In this document: positions 1 through 10,619 of the stretch, piece by piece
Position numbering within the stretch: position 1 is the first letter of the stretch
How the letters are laid out: each line of letters starts with the position of its first letter
NCBI GenBank assembly: GCA_023653785.1
Contig: JAMKCH010007232.1
Location: 186,001-250,000 of the forward strand
Direction: 5' to 3'
DNA length: 64,000 bases
From: Ophioderma brevispina
Lineage: Eukaryota; Echinodermata; Ophiuroidea; Amphilepidida; Ophiodermatidae
Notes under the pieces: generated by a model
Seen by the model: only the letters and a program-made list of their open reading frames with translations
Told to the model about the DNA's origin: nothing
The model's database searches: none
Position numbers and translations under genes: made by a program

Positions 1-54
1 TTTATTTTCCTGGAATTTTTATATTGTGCAACACTTCCATTTGGGTTCTTCGCT

Positions 55-737
55 TTAAAGGTGCTTGTTCCGATTTTTGTCTGTCGTGTTCTCTACTTTA
101 TATGAGAGCCTGACACTTGTACACACCGACCATCAAGTACCGTGGGAAACACGCTTGCGGTTTTGATGCTAAACGCGATTAACGCATAGTGTAACGCCCT
201 ATTCACTACTGTGCTAATATTGATGGTTAAAGGTGCTTGTTCCGATTTATGTGTTATGTGTTCTCTTCTTGATATGAGAGCCTGGCACTTGCACATACAC
301 CCCATCAAGTGCCGTGGGAAACAAACTTGCGGTTTTTATGGTAGACGCAATAATGCATGTTGCAAAGCCCTATTCAATACTGTGCTATATTGATGGTTAA
401 CCACTAAAACGGCGGTTTTTTTATTATATCTTGGGAATGAAATGGATTTGAGGGCTCAATTTCAGGACGACAATGAGAAAAAGTAGGCCTTTCATCTGAT
501 ATCAAAATCGATACTACTTCCGGGTAAATCAGGGGGGTGCCAAAGACGATCGGAACACCCACCTTTAACCACTAAAACGGTAGTTTTTTATCTGTAACGA
601 AAAAAAATCAATGGATTTGACAGCTGAAATTTCAGGACGGCAATGAGAAAAATACGGCCTTTCATCTGATATCAAAATGAATACTACTTCCGGGTAAATC
701 AGGGTGTCCCAAAGACGGTCGGAACACGCACCTTTAA
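55..737. repeat. TTAA-punctuated tandem element, units a-a'-b-b'
   Basis: Five TTAA sites at 55, 227, 397, 565 and 734 divide this stretch into four units of about 170 bp. Units 1 and 2 are near copies that begin TTAAAGGTGCTTGTTCCGA. Units 3 and 4 are near copies that end in the inverse, TCGGAACACNCACCTTTAA. A normal element of this family would be one a plus one b, with inverted ends and TTAA as the target site, which resembles piggyBac-type target choice. Here each half is duplicated head to tail. No coding capacity is seen. The superfamily is inferred only from the TTAA flanks. Confidence 0.75.
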
Positions 738-910
738 AGGGTATTTATGACCTTGTCTTTCACGAGATGCCGTAACACAATCAAATAAAGCAAATTGGAC
801 ATACACGTAAAACATGCCAAGACAGACTCTCTCGGTAATCTGAGGAAGTTTCGGATATAAAACAAAAACACGTTTGAACATTGGTACCCTGGAAATATGT
901 CGTGTCTTAC

Positions 911-979
911 CGCATTCATCTCCGATGTCGTCCATATCACCATCTTCCTGATCTGGATTTGCATCACTGGGACAATTGT
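911..979 (-). CDS. TSP3 cassette exon, 12th (last in window)
   Basis: This internal exon encodes one 23-residue thrombospondin type 3 unit. On the minus strand it sits between an AG acceptor (981-980) and a GTAAGA donor starting at 910. Both introns are phase 1: the first Asp codon is split, with its G coming from the previous exon. Between the two framing cysteines it reads PSDANPDQEDGDMDDIGDE, with the DxDxD calcium-ligand spacing typical of TSP3 units, which bind calcium in extracellular matrix proteins. It is the last cassette of the array inside the window. I see no further TSP3 unit to the left, so the gene continues beyond the edge. Confidence 0.9.
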
Positions 980-1579
980 CTTCGAGAACAAAAATGGTAA
1001 GATTTAATAAAATAAATCGAAATCATGTCACTGTGACAAAGTTAGACAATAACATATCATATTTTGAATTCGTCGCCGTTTTCATTCTAAACTTTCCTAT
1101 GTTTTTTTTTAATTTGCTGACAAAATTATTCTTATCATTTATCCTTACCAATACACATCCAATACCGTATCACGTCTTATCCAAAACGCATCATCGGGTC
1201 GTAGGTTCTTGGCAGATTATGACGTAGTCCCCACGCCCCCTCGATTGAAAAAACATACGACCCAGCTATTGGGAAGATCCCTCGACGATTTCCTGGGTAA
1301 AGGGACAATTCCACTCTTTCACGGGTCAATGACTTGCCGCAACAAGATCAGCAGTCGGCCTGATGATGCGTCTTGGATAAGACATGATACTGTAGCCAAT
1401 CTCAAACAATAGTTAAGTCCAGAAGACTAGTTTCAACCATTTTCTTATATTGAATGACTAGACTTACAATGCTCTGGTATCGTGGTTTGGGGATGATGAA
1501 TTCAGAATAATATTAAAAATAATTTTTCGATTGGTCTAAAGAGCTCTTAATTTCAAATTTGCCCAATTGAGTATCTTAC

Positions 1580-1648
1580 CACAAGCATCTCCGACGTCGT
1601 CATTATCGCCATCTTCCTGGTTTGGATTGGCATCCCGAACACAGTTAT
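1580..1648 (-). CDS. TSP3 cassette exon, 11th
   Basis: A 69-nt phase 1-1 exon with acceptor CAG directly before 1648 and donor GTAAGA. After the DNC start it reads VRDANPNQEDGDNDDVGDA and then Cys. All Asp ligands and both Cys are present. The VRD in place of P-x-D is the only departure from the array consensus. The intron to the next cassette downstream (980-1579) is 600 bp and holds no recognisable gene. It contains an A+T-rich stretch near 1100. Confidence 0.9.
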
Positions 1649-2113
1649 CTGTAAGATTAAAACAACAATATAAAACATAATATAATATCAGAACTCTAGT
1701 AAAACACTGTTAAAAGCTGTTAAAGATATTTTTGACTCCGTAAATTGAAAAATTCCGTTTTGTTAATGAACTTCCCGTCCCGTAAAGCATATTGGTTTAT
1801 GCTAATTAGTGTAATTAGAACCAACTTCACCCACCCCAAACATGATAGGACACATCTACATGTATATCTTATATAACGCACAATCAAAAATTGTACGGAT
1901 ATTTTTAACACAGTATTCATCCACCCCCCCCCCCCCAAACGCACGCACAAGAGCAAATGTCGTGTTTGTGTTTGGAGGAGCATAGTTATCATGACTATTG
2001 TATAACTGGTATATAATTCTGATAGGGCTGAAACCCTTTAAGTATTTTGATAAATATTCATAAAAGTCAAAACTGTGTAACCAAGTCATGCATTGTAAAA
2101 AAAAGTATCTTAC

Positions 2114-2182
2114 CACAATTATCTCCGATGTCGTCCATATCCTCATCGTTCTGGTTTGAGTTCGCATCACCGCCACAGTTAT
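2114..2182 (-). CDS. TSP3 cassette exon, 10th
   Basis: A 69-nt exon with phase 1 at both ends; acceptor AAG before 2182, donor GTAAGA. The unit reads GGDANSNQNDEDMDDIGDN between its cysteines. Two positions that are usually acidic or Pro differ (Asn for Asp before the second ligand, and Gly-Gly at the start), but the DxDxD core survives as DEDMD. The flanking introns are 465 bp and 653 bp, so this is the tightest part of the array. Confidence 0.88.
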
Positions 2183-2835
2183 CTTGAACGACGAATTAAA
2201 AATCGGATCGATAAGTATTAATTAATCAGTAATACAACAAACGTGATACTTTGGGGAAAAAGCAATATACATTTAGCATTTAACACTCTAAAACATCCCA
2301 AGAATGGCCACTTGATTTCGAAATTATATTCTGTAATTGAGAAACTTTGAGTAATTTTTGCTACGATTTGAAAGCAATGAGTGCAATGAAAGACAAAATT
2401 AAACAAGTTAAAACATTTAACCACAATCATAATTATTTATTTACCATCATTAAAACCTACAAAAGCAGTAAAGGGCAGCAAAATGCAACAAAAGGGTGGG
2501 GGAGGCGCAACCTCTGAAATCTTTGAACTAAAAGAGGTTTGGCTTGGATGTAATAACCGGAAAGGTGGCCCAGTCAACTAATAGTAATTTTACAGCGAGA
2601 TCTATGGAGCTTGCAAAACAAGTTTTTAGCTGACATATCAAAATGCAGTAAATAACAGCATGAAACTTTACAGAATGAGATAGGGTATCGAGGCCAAAGT
2701 CATGCAATCAAGATGAAAACTTCAAATGAATAAATATGGCCACCCTTTAAGTTTTGCCCTTATCTTTTCTTTTTTTTCACTTTTTTTTTCTTTTTAGGTT
2801 TAAGAAAAGCACCAAAAAATGTATGGGTATCTCAC

Positions 2836-2904
2836 CACATGCATCCCCAACGTCATCCATATCGCCATCTTCCTGGTTTGGGTTTGCATCATTTTCGCAG
2901 TTGT
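2836..2904 (-). CDS. TSP3 cassette exon, 9th
   Basis: A 69-nt phase 1-1 exon; acceptor CAG before 2904, donor GTGAGA. The residues between the cysteines are ENDANPNQEDGDMDDVGDA, one of the copies closest to consensus. The ligand pattern DGDMDD and the terminal GDAC are intact. The upstream intron (2905-4026) carries two inverted-repeat elements. Confidence 0.9.
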
Positions 2905-3100
2905 CTGTTCAAACAATTCAAAAATAACTCATCATAAAATATGCAAGATCACTCGTGAAATGAAGTTACTTTTCTAATGTATTTAAAAAAAGTGTTGCTA
3001 TCATCATACATACAAAGTACATACATATCTACACACACAAAACATTCAAAATACAAGAATACGAAATTAAGCATATTTCTGTGTAAGGGTATACAATATA

Positions 3101-3293
3101 GACCGTATTCAATATGACGTCAGCCACCAGACATGTTGGTGGACAAGATGCATACATTCCAGGACTACAATACATTAAGCTGTCAATCGATCCATATTTA
3201 GCGATTGCACAGGGATCATTGACAGGTGAATGTATTGTAGTACAGGAATGCGTCTATCTTGTCCACCAACATGGCTGGCTATTGAATATGGTC
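3101..3293. mobile_element. MITE with TATA flanks, copy 1
   Basis: The ends are inverted repeats (GACCGTATTCAATA versus TATTGAATATGGTC), and both ends are bordered by TATA. The interior is also close to palindromic around CCACCAACATG. A second copy in opposite orientation lies at 32823-33015. The two agree almost base for base without indels, so the family moved recently. It is non-coding. The TA-type flanks suggest a Tc1/mariner-like non-autonomous element. Confidence 0.8.
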
Positions 3294-3320
3294 TATACGC
3301 TATATTGTCTTTTTCTACAC

Positions 3321-3915
3321 TCGAAAGTGGGGGAGTTGCCACCCCCTTATTGAACACCAAATTCCTATAAATGTGGTACCACAGTATAGCTTATGAGGTC
3401 ACTATTACATCATAAATATGGAAATACTAGATATAGGGAGGAAAACTATTTTTTTGCAATGTTATTGACTCTAATACCTTATTATGAAACTAAAACGCTC
3501 TGTGTATATACAACTAGTCATTTTCCATCATGAAGAGCCAAAAACCTCACGGAAATTGGATATTCTTAACTGTTTGGGGTGAAAAACTAAATTTTCTCCT
3601 ATTCTACACTATGCATCTCTGGAAATTGACAGCTTTGCTGCCATGCGAACTCTATGTCGTCATTCTGGCCTAATGCTAAACATGTTGGTGCTCTGTGATA
3701 TTCCAGCGTCTTACTAGGTATGTTGATATTGTTCTCCCGAGGGGGTGGTTGCCACCCCAATCCTTCACTTTGTAATCACCCCGTAATGCTTTGCTGACTG
3801 TTTGTTTTTGCATGAAAAGGAGCTTAAAATGTCAATTGACAATTACATTAATCACTTGCAACCAGGTTTATTTAAAATGAAAAAAAAAATACAAGGGGGT
3901 GGCAACCCCTTTCGG
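3321..3915. mobile_element. Inverted-repeat element with GGGGTGGCAACC ends
   Basis: The left end contains GGGAGTTGCCACCCCCTTAT and the right end CAAGGGGGTGGCAACCCC, which pair as terminal inverted repeats. A third copy of the same motif (GGGTGGTTGCCACCCC) lies internally near 3740. A short piece around GGTACCACAGTATA near 3375 recurs near 12860, suggesting a related remnant there. No open frame of note. Confidence 0.6.
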
Positions 3916-4026
3916 TAGACCAAGGTTAAAGTACAAATTAATTTTATACCTACGGTTTTATATTACTTCACTACCACAATTACCGACAATAAGCAGTATG
4001 GACTAAAACATTGTTAATCCACTTAC

Positions 4027-4095
4027 CGCAAACATCTCCGACTTTGTCCATATCTGTGTCTTTCTGGTCTGAGTTAGCGATATCTGCACAATTAT
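4027..4095 (-). CDS. TSP3 cassette exon, 8th
   Basis: A 69-nt phase 1-1 exon; acceptor CAG before 4095, donor GTAAGT, which is a perfect consensus. The unit reads ADIANSDQKDTDMDKVGDV between its cysteines. The second DANP is replaced by IANS, but DTDMD and GD-x-C are kept. Its upstream intron (4096-5315) contains the MITE at 4649. Confidence 0.9.
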
Positions 4096-4648
4096 CTGAA
4101 TGTTAAAAATTAAAGTCAAAAGATTGAACATATCGTGACGAATCTTTCAAACGTGACGAATCGACAATTTTGGCGAAATTGATTGTTTTTGCATATTATA
4201 ATAATATACCACGAGCTCTTTTCATGTACCTAATATTGAGCAAAAAATTAAATTATTATTTTTTACCCAAACGCCAGATGAAATTCTTCCAAAAAGAATC
4301 AACATTTTGATGCACCTATAAACCACCGTATGACAGTTTATAATCCTCTCGTTTTGTTTAAGAATGCGCGTTCAGGTTTTTGTCGAAATTTAAAGTGACT
4401 TATCGATCGAAGGGATAATGTGCGATTCATCTCCGCTCTCAAAACACTGGCCGACCTGGAAGCCTGGTCAAAGTTGATGTTAGAACAACGTGTGTAGCGG
4501 TATATCCTGAGATGGATTTGTCCGGTTAATTCGACAAATGCAAGATTTCAGTAGATTAAGTATTAAATATATTAAGTAAAATTTAAGGACAGGTATACCA
4601 TATAGAAAACATGATTTAGCAATGGCATCAAAAAACGCACACAGTTTA

Positions 4649-4817
4649 GGCTTATTATATTCGACAAAACGAAACTAAACGAAACAGGCTCAGTGCACCC
4701 ATTGGATTCCACGCTTTATTCCGTCATAGTAGAAAATGTATGATAACTGAATAACGTGTGTAATCCAATGGTGCACTGAGCCCGTCTCGTTTCGTTTCGT
4801 CGAATATAATAAGCCTG
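4649..4817. mobile_element. MITE with GGCTTATTATATTCGAC ends, copy 1
   Basis: The terminal inverted repeats begin GGCTTATTATATTCGAC and continue through a GAAAC-rich block and GGCTCAGTGCACCCATTGGA. The flanks share CAGTTTA (4642-4648 and 4818-4824), a likely 7-8 bp target duplication, which would fit a hAT-type transposase. A second copy is at 19856-20009. Non-coding. Confidence 0.8.
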
Positions 4818-5315
4818 CAGTTTATGGTTTGAATGATAAATTACTGCACTGTTCAAGACAGCAATTTCAATAACGAAATATGCCTAACATGAAAAAGTAC
4901 TCATAATCAATTAATGACCCATAAGTAATCGAAATTATAGCAATTTGAAATTAATCAATGTCAGAAGTGTTTGAAATACAATTCGACAATGAAAACTGAG
5001 AAAGGACCCTTCTTTCATGACCAACTAAAGCTTGTGTAAACGTATCGTACATATCACAATTTAAGCTATAGTCAACATTTTTTTAGGGTAGCGAGGGAGA
5101 AATTCAAAATAACAAAGTGTGACAATTTTTACCCAGCTTGAGCGAGCCTACATGGTTTCTTATCTGGTATATTATATCTTTTTGTTTGCGGGTATGCCGT
5201 GAATGTACAAAGTTTAGAACGAGATGTTTTTATAATTTGTCTTGAATTGTATTGAATATTTTGGTAAAATCTCTTCACAAAACAGATTGATCTCCTTGCT
5301 TCATCTAGTACATAC

Positions 5316-5384
5316 CACAAACATCTCCGACGTTGTCATCATCAGTGTCCAGCTGATTTCGGTTAGCACTATTTATACAATTAT
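5316..5384 (-). CDS. TSP3 cassette exon, 7th
   Basis: A 69-nt phase 1-1 exon; acceptor CAG before 5384, donor GTATGT. Between the cysteines it reads INSANRNQLDTDDDNVGDV. It has four acidic residues in the ligand segment (DTDDD). The GTATGT donor differs from the GTAAG used by most cassettes and is shared with the cassette at 8056. Confidence 0.88.
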
Positions 5385-5493
5385 CTGCATTGCAAAACAA
5401 CAGGTTTGGTTAGTGTTAACTATATACATAATGTCTTTGCTGCTAAGTAACCTATGTTATTTGTTGTGGTCCTAAGCATCGTATATTTTTTAA

Positions 5494-6049
5494 TTAAAGG
5501 GACATAATGGCATGAAAAAAATGACATACTGAAAAGGACCCTTACTGAAATCACTTCCACGAGTTTGAAAACAATTTGGATGTTTACATTCTGTAAAAAC
5601 AGTAAAAACAGGAAGAGTTCCGGGGGGTGGCAGTTTGTGGCAATTTCTGGAACAGAAAAGCAAGGTGTTCACATCCCTGACAGAATTTACAGTGTATCTA
5701 GCATGTTTTGCGACACAATTCAAAAGCATTCAGACCGGGATTCAGACATTGTACTTTAAGCTTGATCTGGCAAGTGAAAGATGGATTAGCCGGGATTAGC
5801 ACATATACAATAGCGATGATCTGTGAGCTGATGACAACATGCTTTTCAAGTTTGGTAAATGCTGGCAGTAATGTCAGCATCCTTGTTCCAGTAATTGCCA
5901 CAAACTTCCACCTCCCCCCTGGAACTCTTCCTGTTTTTACTGTTTTTACAGAATGTAAACATCCAAATTGTTCTCAAACTCGTGGAAGTGATTTCAGTAA
6001 GGGTCCTTTTCATTATGTCAATTTTTTTCATGCCATTATGTCCCTTTAA
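5494..6049. mobile_element. MITE with long arms and TTAA flanks
   Basis: Both ends start TTAAAGGGACATAATGGCAT (inverted on the right). The arms pair for roughly 150 bp, through TTTGGATGTTTACATTCTG and a CAGGAAGAG segment. TTAA at both ends suggests a piggyBac-like target site. Parts of a second copy lie at 46.70-46.88 kb and 47.57-47.69 kb. The apparent open frames inside lie in the repeat arms and are not genes. Confidence 0.82.
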
Positions 6050-6114
6050 CAAAGATATGAGTGTACACCTGAAGAGATAACTTTATATAATTTAAACACT
6101 AAGCCTTCAATTGG

Positions 6115-6157
6115 GCCCTTTATTAGACGACGATAACGATGACGATGACGATGATGG

Positions 6158-6197
<40 letters not shown>

Positions 6198-6265
6198 AAT
6201 GATAATGATGATGATGAGGAGGAGGAGGAGGAGGACGACGACGACGACGACGATGATGATGATTT
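6115..6265. repeat. GAT/GAC/GAG trinucleotide microsatellite
   Basis: An imperfect (GAT)n tract grades into GAG and GAC runs. On the plus strand it translates as poly-Asp/Glu and on the minus strand as poly-Ser or poly-His. It lies in the intron just below the cassette at 6342, whose donor splices out before the repeat, so it should not be coding. Confidence 0.9.
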
Positions 6266-6341
6266 CGACATCTTACTACTTTTTGATATTTCATATCTGA
6301 TAAAGGCTTTGGCACATTTAATGATATCGTATGTGTCATAC

Positions 6342-6410
6342 CACAAACGTCTCCAATAGTATCGCCATCTGTGTCCATTTGGTCTTCGTTGGCATCATTT
6401 GGACAGTTAT
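6342..6410 (-). CDS. TSP3 cassette exon, 6th
   Basis: A 69-nt phase 1-1 exon; acceptor CAG before 6410, donor GTATGA. The unit reads PNDANEDQMDTDGDTIGDV between its cysteines. It has the canonical PNDAN start and a DTDGD ligand segment. It lies about 80 bp from a trinucleotide microsatellite in the downstream intron. Confidence 0.9.
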
Positions 6411-6617
6411 CTGTAAAATCAGAAGCACAGAGCTTTGAGAAGTGGTATGGGTTTCCGAAAGAAATCGCGCAACTTACATGACATTTCTGAGGTACGGATC
6501 ATGGCAATATCTGCATGGGTTGATACGATTGTTTCGATTATAACTATTAAATAAATAGTTATGTTGAGGAAGTACAGAAGAAAAATATGTCGGTTAGCCC
6601 ACATTTTTAAATGTTGA

Positions 6618-6968
6618 TTAAAGGTGCAACGAGATATTTCAAGTCGTCCATATTTTCTGTGATATGTACTGATTTTATATAGATTAGACACGCAATAGAT
6701 TCCCTACCTTTTATTTGGCTACAGAAATAACTTAAAATGAAAACAAAAGGTGATTTGTATTTGCTTATATTTCAATAGAAAACATAGGCTGAATTTTGTA
6801 TTTGATCCTATAGGAAATTATACCAAATTTGTACCAAAGAAAACAGTTCTCAGCGTAATACTTTCAGATGGAGACATTTTTGATAGAAAGCTTTACACCA
6901 GAGCAAATATCAGAATTTTCCATTTTATTGGAACACCTGTTATTTGAAATCTCTCGTTGCACCTTTAA
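6618..6968. mobile_element. TTAA-flanked MITE (AGGTGCAAC family), copy 1
   Basis: The ends read TTAAAGGTGCAACGAGATAT and, inverted, ATCTCTCGTTGCACCTTTAA. A shorter relative lies at 30727-30988. It shares the TTAAAGGTGC start with the element at 55-737, so these may be related families with one transposase source. Non-coding. Confidence 0.78.
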
Positions 6969-7377
6969 AACATCGAAGTTGAGTAAAGTATTTACACAAT
7001 TTGAGTATTTGCGCTAGCACCTTTTTAGCTTAAATATGCGCAATCTGTTTTACTGTGTACTAGAGTGGAAGCCTGTTGACCTGTTTATATTTCCTATAGG
7101 ACACGGTGAGATTTTCTGTCACGTGCGTTCTAGTTGAAAGTATGATTGTATGGTATTTTTGTAAACAAATTATGCGAACGATCAACAGAATTAAACATAC
7201 GTCTGTTCTATGTAGCGAAATCGAGTACACTCGTGTTACATGTAAATAAATTGTCATTCCAAGTTCATATATTTTGATTTGACGCATACATTTATTCACA
7301 CATTTCCACACGAAAATGTATTTCATACATCAATGTGTTCTGGTGATGTTATTGAAACATTATAAAAAGATTCTCAC

Positions 7378-7446
7378 CACAGTCATCCAATATTGTGTCC
7401 ATATCTCTATCTAGCTGACTTTCACTAACACCAAATAGACATTTAT
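7378..7446 (-). CDS. Divergent TSP3 cassette exon, 5th
   Basis: This is the most diverged cassette, but its length (69 nt), phases (1-1), acceptor (CAG) and donor (GTGAGA) are intact and the frame is open. It starts DKC rather than DNC and reads LFGVSESQLDRDMDTILDD before the final Cys. The Gly-Asp pair near the end (GD-x-C) has become LDDC and the DAN block is gone, while the DRDMD ligand segment remains. Either selection on the calcium loop is relaxed here, or this unit has a different structural job. It could also be drifting towards loss. Confidence 0.78.
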
Positions 7447-8055
7447 CTGGGGGTACAAAAATAATAATTGTTGGCACTTCAGTGTATTTCCTCAAAAGAA
7501 ATTATACAGACGGGAGTATGGTAATGTTAAAATTGATTTCATATCGAGTGCCTTCGTCTGTAGATTCCCAGCTCCAATTAAAGGTAGAACAAAGTTTTCT
7601 TCGATTTTATAATAATAGAATTAGCAATGAAGAAAAATGATGGCTACGAATTTAAAGCATGTTGACCCTTGCAGCGGCCATCTTGATTCGACGCATCAGC
7701 TTTTGCACTATAATCGTGATCATGGTAGAGTGGTTTAATTATTATTTAGCAATAAAGCACCTGAACTTATATCATTTCAAATGGATCTCTCACTGCAAAG
7801 GAAGTGGTAGAGATTATTCTATTCTTTTTTCTTTTTGTTTTAATACAGTTTCTAAAACCTCACGTGTTCCTGCGATTCATCAAATTGGCCGCCTTTCATA
7901 AAGAAAATTAAAGAGAGGGAACGTATTTTTTTCTTTTTTACAAAACAGTGAATCCATGGATTAGATCATTAGATTGCGCTCCTGGGAGTCTTCTGGGCAC
8001 CAACGGAAGTCCACACGCAAAAATTTGATTTTAAGCAAACAAGTATTTAACATAC

Positions 8056-8124
8056 CACAGACATCTCCAATGTTGTCCATGTCAGCGTCAGTTTGATCTA
8101 AATTAGAATCTTCGAAGCAGTTAT
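8056..8124 (-). CDS. TSP3 cassette exon, 4th
   Basis: A 69-nt phase 1-1 exon; acceptor CAG before 8124, donor GTATGT. Between the cysteines it reads FEDSNLDQTDADMDNIGDV. DSN replaces DAN and the ligand segment is DADMD. The upstream intron (8125-9170) holds an AT-rich inverted-repeat element. Confidence 0.9.
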
Positions 8125-8273
8125 CTGTAATGTAGTGAAAGAAATTTAAATAAAATAATGGTTTGACCTCCAAATAATTGCAACATATCAAAATTCCAGA
8201 AGTAGCGGGGACATATATTTGCAGGGAGGCAAGGTTTGTACAGGGGGGCAAATATGAAGTAAGTAGAATTGTA

Positions 8274-8624
8274 CACTGTAAGAAATTTCCGTAAATTAAG
8301 AAGACAGATTTTCCGTAAATTTACGGAAAATCTGTTTTTGAAAACAATAAAAATAAAAACAAAAACATAAAAAATTTTAATTTACGGAAATATTTCAACA
8401 ATTTCTGGCAGCAATATTTCCGGACTTTTTTTTCTTTCCGTAATTTAAATTACGGAAAATTCTGTTAAAAAACACATTTTTTCCCATAATATGAAACAAA
8501 TTTCTGTAAAATTACTGTCAAAGTTCCGTTAATTGACGGAAATTCTGTAAATTTACCCAAAAAAAAGTCTGGAAATTCTGCTGCCAGAAGTTTCCGTAAA
8601 TTTACGGAAAATTTTCTAACAGTG
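8274..8624. mobile_element. MITE with CACTGTNAGAAA ends and internal palindromes
   Basis: The left end is CACTGTAAGAAATTTCCGTA and the right end is its inverse (TTTCTAACAGTG). The interior repeats the perfect palindrome TTCCGTAAATTTACGGAA several times, including near 8315 and 8592. Near 8430 a variant with ATTTAAAT in the centre appears. Non-coding. The target duplication is not clear (TA or ATA). Confidence 0.75.
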
Positions 8625-9170
8625 ATACTGAAATCTATACCAACATTTTGGCCATATTCTAAGGATTAAAAAGGTACTGTGGTTTACAGTGTAATAGTTA
8701 TAGGGCAATAAAGGTTCAAGGTCATCCTGGGGTAACATTTTCAGAATGCTCCGATTATTGTCAAAATGGTCCCAAATTCTCTTAGTCTCAAAGGGGCAGA
8801 GAATATAATACTCATTACACTCATTTCACCATTAGGTCACGCAACAAGAGGTCACAATGTAACGATGGTCTACATATTATATCGGGTCATTAATACTTTC
8901 CATCTAATTTTTAGTAAAATATCAAATGCAGAGCAAAAATGCATTTTCTGCCTTTAAAAGAACGATCAGTGTAGGCATTCTATATTAAAGGGCGATTGCT
9001 TTAGGAGCAAAACTTTGGTTTTGGAGAGTATTTTACGAATTTCACTCTTTTGAAGTCTACATTTTTCCTCTATTAAGGAGTAGGGCATATGGAATTAATA
9101 ATGTACAACGATGTGAATGCATTACTTAAAGAAATAAATGAATTAAAAAAATCCCAGATTTTTGTCTCAC

Positions 9171-9239
9171 CACAGGCGTCTCCAAGGGTGTCCATATCTG
9201 CGTCTGTCTGGTCTGAGTTAGCATTACTTATGCAATTGT
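9171..9239 (-). CDS. TSP3 cassette exon, 3rd
   Basis: A 69-nt phase 1-1 exon; acceptor CAG before 9239, donor GTGAGA. The unit reads ISNANSDQTDADMDTLGDA between its cysteines. NAN replaces DAN; DADMD and GDAC are retained. It resembles the neighbour at 8056 (DQTDADMD), consistent with a local duplication. Confidence 0.9.
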
Positions 9240-9888
9240 CTGTGATAGTAAGAAGACAAAATGAGTTGATAATAAGGCAATTCACACTGAGCAGTGATCA
9301 ATCGATCACCGTTTTTGAAGACTAATACATTTTGTTTACGATTACTCTTCATCGATGAATTTTCACTCAAGAGTGAAGAAGTGACAGCATTCATTCTCAA
9401 AATAGGGAAATTTAATTCCAACAAAGGATGATCCCTAGAGTCACTCATTGAAAGAGTGATTTTCATTCTTTCACAATTTACAGAGTAACAAGGCATATTC
9501 AAGAGGACACCATGCAGTATCAACCTGCTTATAATAATCAAAACTTAGTAAAGTCATGTAAAGTGTTTGAAATCCGTTATGCATATGACACCCTGTCCGT
9601 GTTACAAGTGAAAAAACAGAGGTTCTATTCAATTGACCATAATTCAGTAATTTCAGACCCGAATCAAACAAGGTTTTCTGTATTGAAAACCTAATGAATA
9701 ATAATTTCCGAATATGTAAAAATAATTTGCATAAATGTTAATAAAGACCTGAAATTGGGTGCGCTTTTAAGGTAAAGGTTTTTTTTTGGACACCTTGTTT
9801 ATTTGAATCGGCACAAGAGTAATGTGTGTATCAAATGTTGGCGAAGTTATAATGTATTCAGTGACTGATTTGAAGTCTACTGATTTGA

Positions 9889-10106
9889 AGTGGCGTAACC
9901 AGCTTTTTTAAGGGGGGAGGCAAAGGGGGTCAGATATATTTTCGGGGGGAAACACATATTAGAGTTTGTTATTAAAGTATAGGCCGAGGTGGTTTTCACT
10001 GTAAATTGGCGCGTTTGCAGAAACTCACTAATTCCACAGGGGCAAAGGGGATAAGATTCCCCACAAGTGGGAAGCTGCCCCTCTGCCCCCCCCGGTTACA
10101 CCACTG
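9889..10106. mobile_element. MITE with AGTGGCGTAACC ends
   Basis: The left end is AGTGGCGTAACCAGC and then a G-rich run. The right end is a C-rich run followed by CCGGTTACACCACTG, its inverse. The short motif GTCTAC occurs on both sides (9875 and 10106), but not in exact register with the ends. This end sequence is typical of hAT-like miniature elements. An outer pair of weaker inverted repeats (TTCACACT with GATCGATC) lies at 9279 and 10125-10160, so this may be nested in an older element. Confidence 0.6.
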
Positions 10107-10306
10107 TCTACAGACAACGATCGATTTTAAAAGTCGATCGATCACCTGTTAAGTGTGAAAAGCTTTTAATGGTTTCATCTTAAAGCATTTAAAAGAAATA
10201 TATTTGTCATACCGTCATGAAACGTGTTGTTGGCCATATATTAGTATTTCTATACTTCAACTCATCGATATTTTCTATAACTTGAATTCACAAGAAATCA
10301 TCTTAC

Positions 10307-10375
10307 CGCACAGGTCTCCTACGTTGTCGGAATCATCGTCTGATTGGTCTGTGTTCGCATCGCTTATGCAGTTAT
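10307..10375 (-). CDS. TSP3 cassette exon, 2nd
   Basis: A 69-nt phase 1-1 exon; acceptor TAG before 10375, donor GTAAGA. Between the cysteines it reads ISDANTDQSDDDSDNVGDL. The DDDSD ligand segment is complete and GDLC closes the unit. The upstream intron is 1.7 kb and holds an inverted-repeat element and a SINE. Confidence 0.9.
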
Positions 10376-10619
10376 CTAAAATGTAGACAAAATTACGTTA
10401 TTCTCTTCTTACATACTGTTTATCATTGTGCTGTATTCCGTTAACGGCATATGGCCAATTCTTATGAAATAACGCCAATTGGGTTTGAAAATATCAAAAA
10501 GAAAATTGTCACAAATTTTGTTCTTTATGCAATTTTTTGCTTTGAATCTGTGTCATTGATAAAGGGAAAACAAAATTGTCAACACCATCTTTCAGAATTT
10601 TGTGTGTCAAAAAAATAAT

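Noticed and set aside
6107..6378. Poly-Asp, poly-Ser or poly-His proteins on both strands
   Set aside because: They are translations of a GAT/GAC microsatellite inside an intron.
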